Below, in pieces: positions 5,630 through 6,304 of a stretch of DNA of 6,304 bases. The number at the start of each line of letters is the position of its first letter. Within the stretch, counting starts at the first letter, position 1. Location of the stretch: contig JBEGQX010000231.1 in the NCBI GenBank assembly GCA_041180805.1, forward strand, positions 1 to 6,304, read 5' to 3'. The position numbers and the translations under genes were made by a program. The DNA comes from JBEGQX01 sp041180805. Lineage in GTDB: Bacteria > Planctomycetota > Planctomycetia > Gemmatales > Gemmataceae. Under the pieces are notes generated by a model. That model saw nothing but the letters and a program-made list of their open reading frames with translations, was not told the origin of the DNA and searched no databases.

Positions 5630-6304
5630 AAAAACCAATCAGGGTTACCACCGCCGCGCTGAAGATGGGAAGCACCCTGCTTGCGCGATCCATCCAATCT
5701 GCCTTTAAGCCCGATTTTCCGATGGCATCCCTGGCCTTCACAACCAGCACTCCCACGATGACCAGCACGGACGCCAGGCCGATGCTGAACGCAACCAGCA
5801 GCGGAACCGCCCAGGTTAGCATCCCGGCACTGATCGCAAAAAGAAGCATCGCAACAGCATCCCAACAGGGAATCATTCCTCCTGCCAGACCTAGGAGCAG
5901 AATTCCACGGATTCCGGGTGCAGGTTCGTGAAACACCACGCTCCCATCGGGAAGATGGCTGTGGCCCGACATCGGGCCATGGTGATGGTCCGCCTGGTTT
6001 AGCACACGCTTTAGAAACAACCAAAAGCCCAACCCAGCTATGATCAACCCTCCGGCGAATCCAAGAACCGATTCGACCTGCTTGGAACCTGTGTCTGGGA
6101 ACAGCCAAGGAAGCAAGATGGCCAAAAGAAAAACTGCCGCCGTGTGGGAAACCGTAGTGGAAAGACCCAGCAGAAGAGCATGTCCAATAGTTCCCTTTTC
6201 CGCCACCAGATAGGCTGCGGCCAGGGTCTTTCCATGGCCGGGTGTAAGGGCATGAGCGGCCCCAAACATCATGGCCAATAGAAATAGAAACCAGCGATTG
6301 TTCT
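5604..6304 (-). CDS. NicO/RcnA-family nickel/cobalt transporter, partial (N-terminus off the right edge)
   Basis: The minus strand is open from the window edge to the TAG at 5604-5606, giving 232 visible residues. The frame continues upstream of any internal start (NNRWFLFLLAMM precedes the first motif), so the true start is outside. The signature HALTPGHGKT is encoded at 6225-6254 and belongs to the NicO family (PF03824), integral inner-membrane proteins that move Ni2+ or Co2+; RcnA members export them. Five or so hydrophobic segments are visible, including LLLGLSTTVSHTAAVFLLAILLP, a helix before LFLKR, a GGMIPCWDAVAMLL segment, AVPLLVAFSIGLASVLVIVGVLVV, and a C-terminal helix ending in FWLCSESLK. 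Between helices is a His-rich loop (ADHHHGPMSGHSH, including the HHH encoded at 5979-5987), a plausible metal-sensing or metal-delivery loop. Direction of transport and metal cannot be told from sequence. It is convergent with the propeller gene. Confidence 0.88.
   Translation of the reverse strand, partial: NNRWFLFLLAMMFGAAHALTPGHGKTLAAAYLVAEKGTIGHALLLGLSTTVSHTAAVFLLAILLPWLFPDTGSKQVESVLGFAGGLIIAGLGFWLFLKRVLNQADHHHGPMSGHSHLPDGSVVFHEPAPGIRGILLLGLAGGMIPCWDAVAMLLFAISAGMLTWAVPLLVAFSIGLASVLVIVGVLVVKARDAIGKSGLKADWMDRASRVLPIFSAAVVTLIGFWLCSESLK

Noticed and set aside
5515..6108. A second minus-strand frame of 197 codons overlapping the transporter gene.
   Set aside because: It is a shifted frame of the transporter gene; the other frame has the membrane segments and the HALTPGHGKT signature.

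Overview
The window most likely comes from a planctomycete. Three things point there: a DUF1559-type prepilin-like gene, an exported PQQ-propeller protein opening with a WPRFRGP-type motif, and a threonyl-tRNA synthetase with a large insertion in its catalytic domain of a kind I recall from Rhodopirellula-like sequences. This is inferred from gene family flavour; no marker such as 16S rRNA is present, so I do not name a genus.

Layout. At the left edge, on the minus strand and cut off by the window, is a short-pilin-like (DUF1559) gene. A 213-bp divergent intergenic region follows. It carries a candidate promoter and several small inverted repeats. Four plus-strand genes come next: rpsR (ribosomal protein bS18), thrS (threonyl-tRNA synthetase) 30 bp later, an exported N-formylglutamate-amidohydrolase-like protein 34 bp after that, and then, after a 136-bp gap with a plausible promoter of its own, an exported PQQ-type beta-propeller protein. 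At the right edge, on the minus strand and convergent with the propeller gene (2 bp between stop codons), is a NicO/RcnA-family nickel/cobalt transporter whose N-terminus lies outside the window.

Functional reading. rpsR and thrS are translation genes that probably share a transcript. The amidohydrolase may be read through from them, as no terminator is visible between the genes. The propeller and amidohydrolase both carry export signals and probably act outside the cytoplasm, but nothing in the sequence ties them to one pathway. The transporter is an independent unit.

I see no evidence for a new multi-gene system, mobile element, CRISPR array, tRNA or rRNA. The items most worth a second look are the ~91-residue ThrRS insertion, the exported form of a normally cytoplasmic amidohydrolase family, the rpsR-thrS gene pairing, and the inverted repeats upstream of rpsR.
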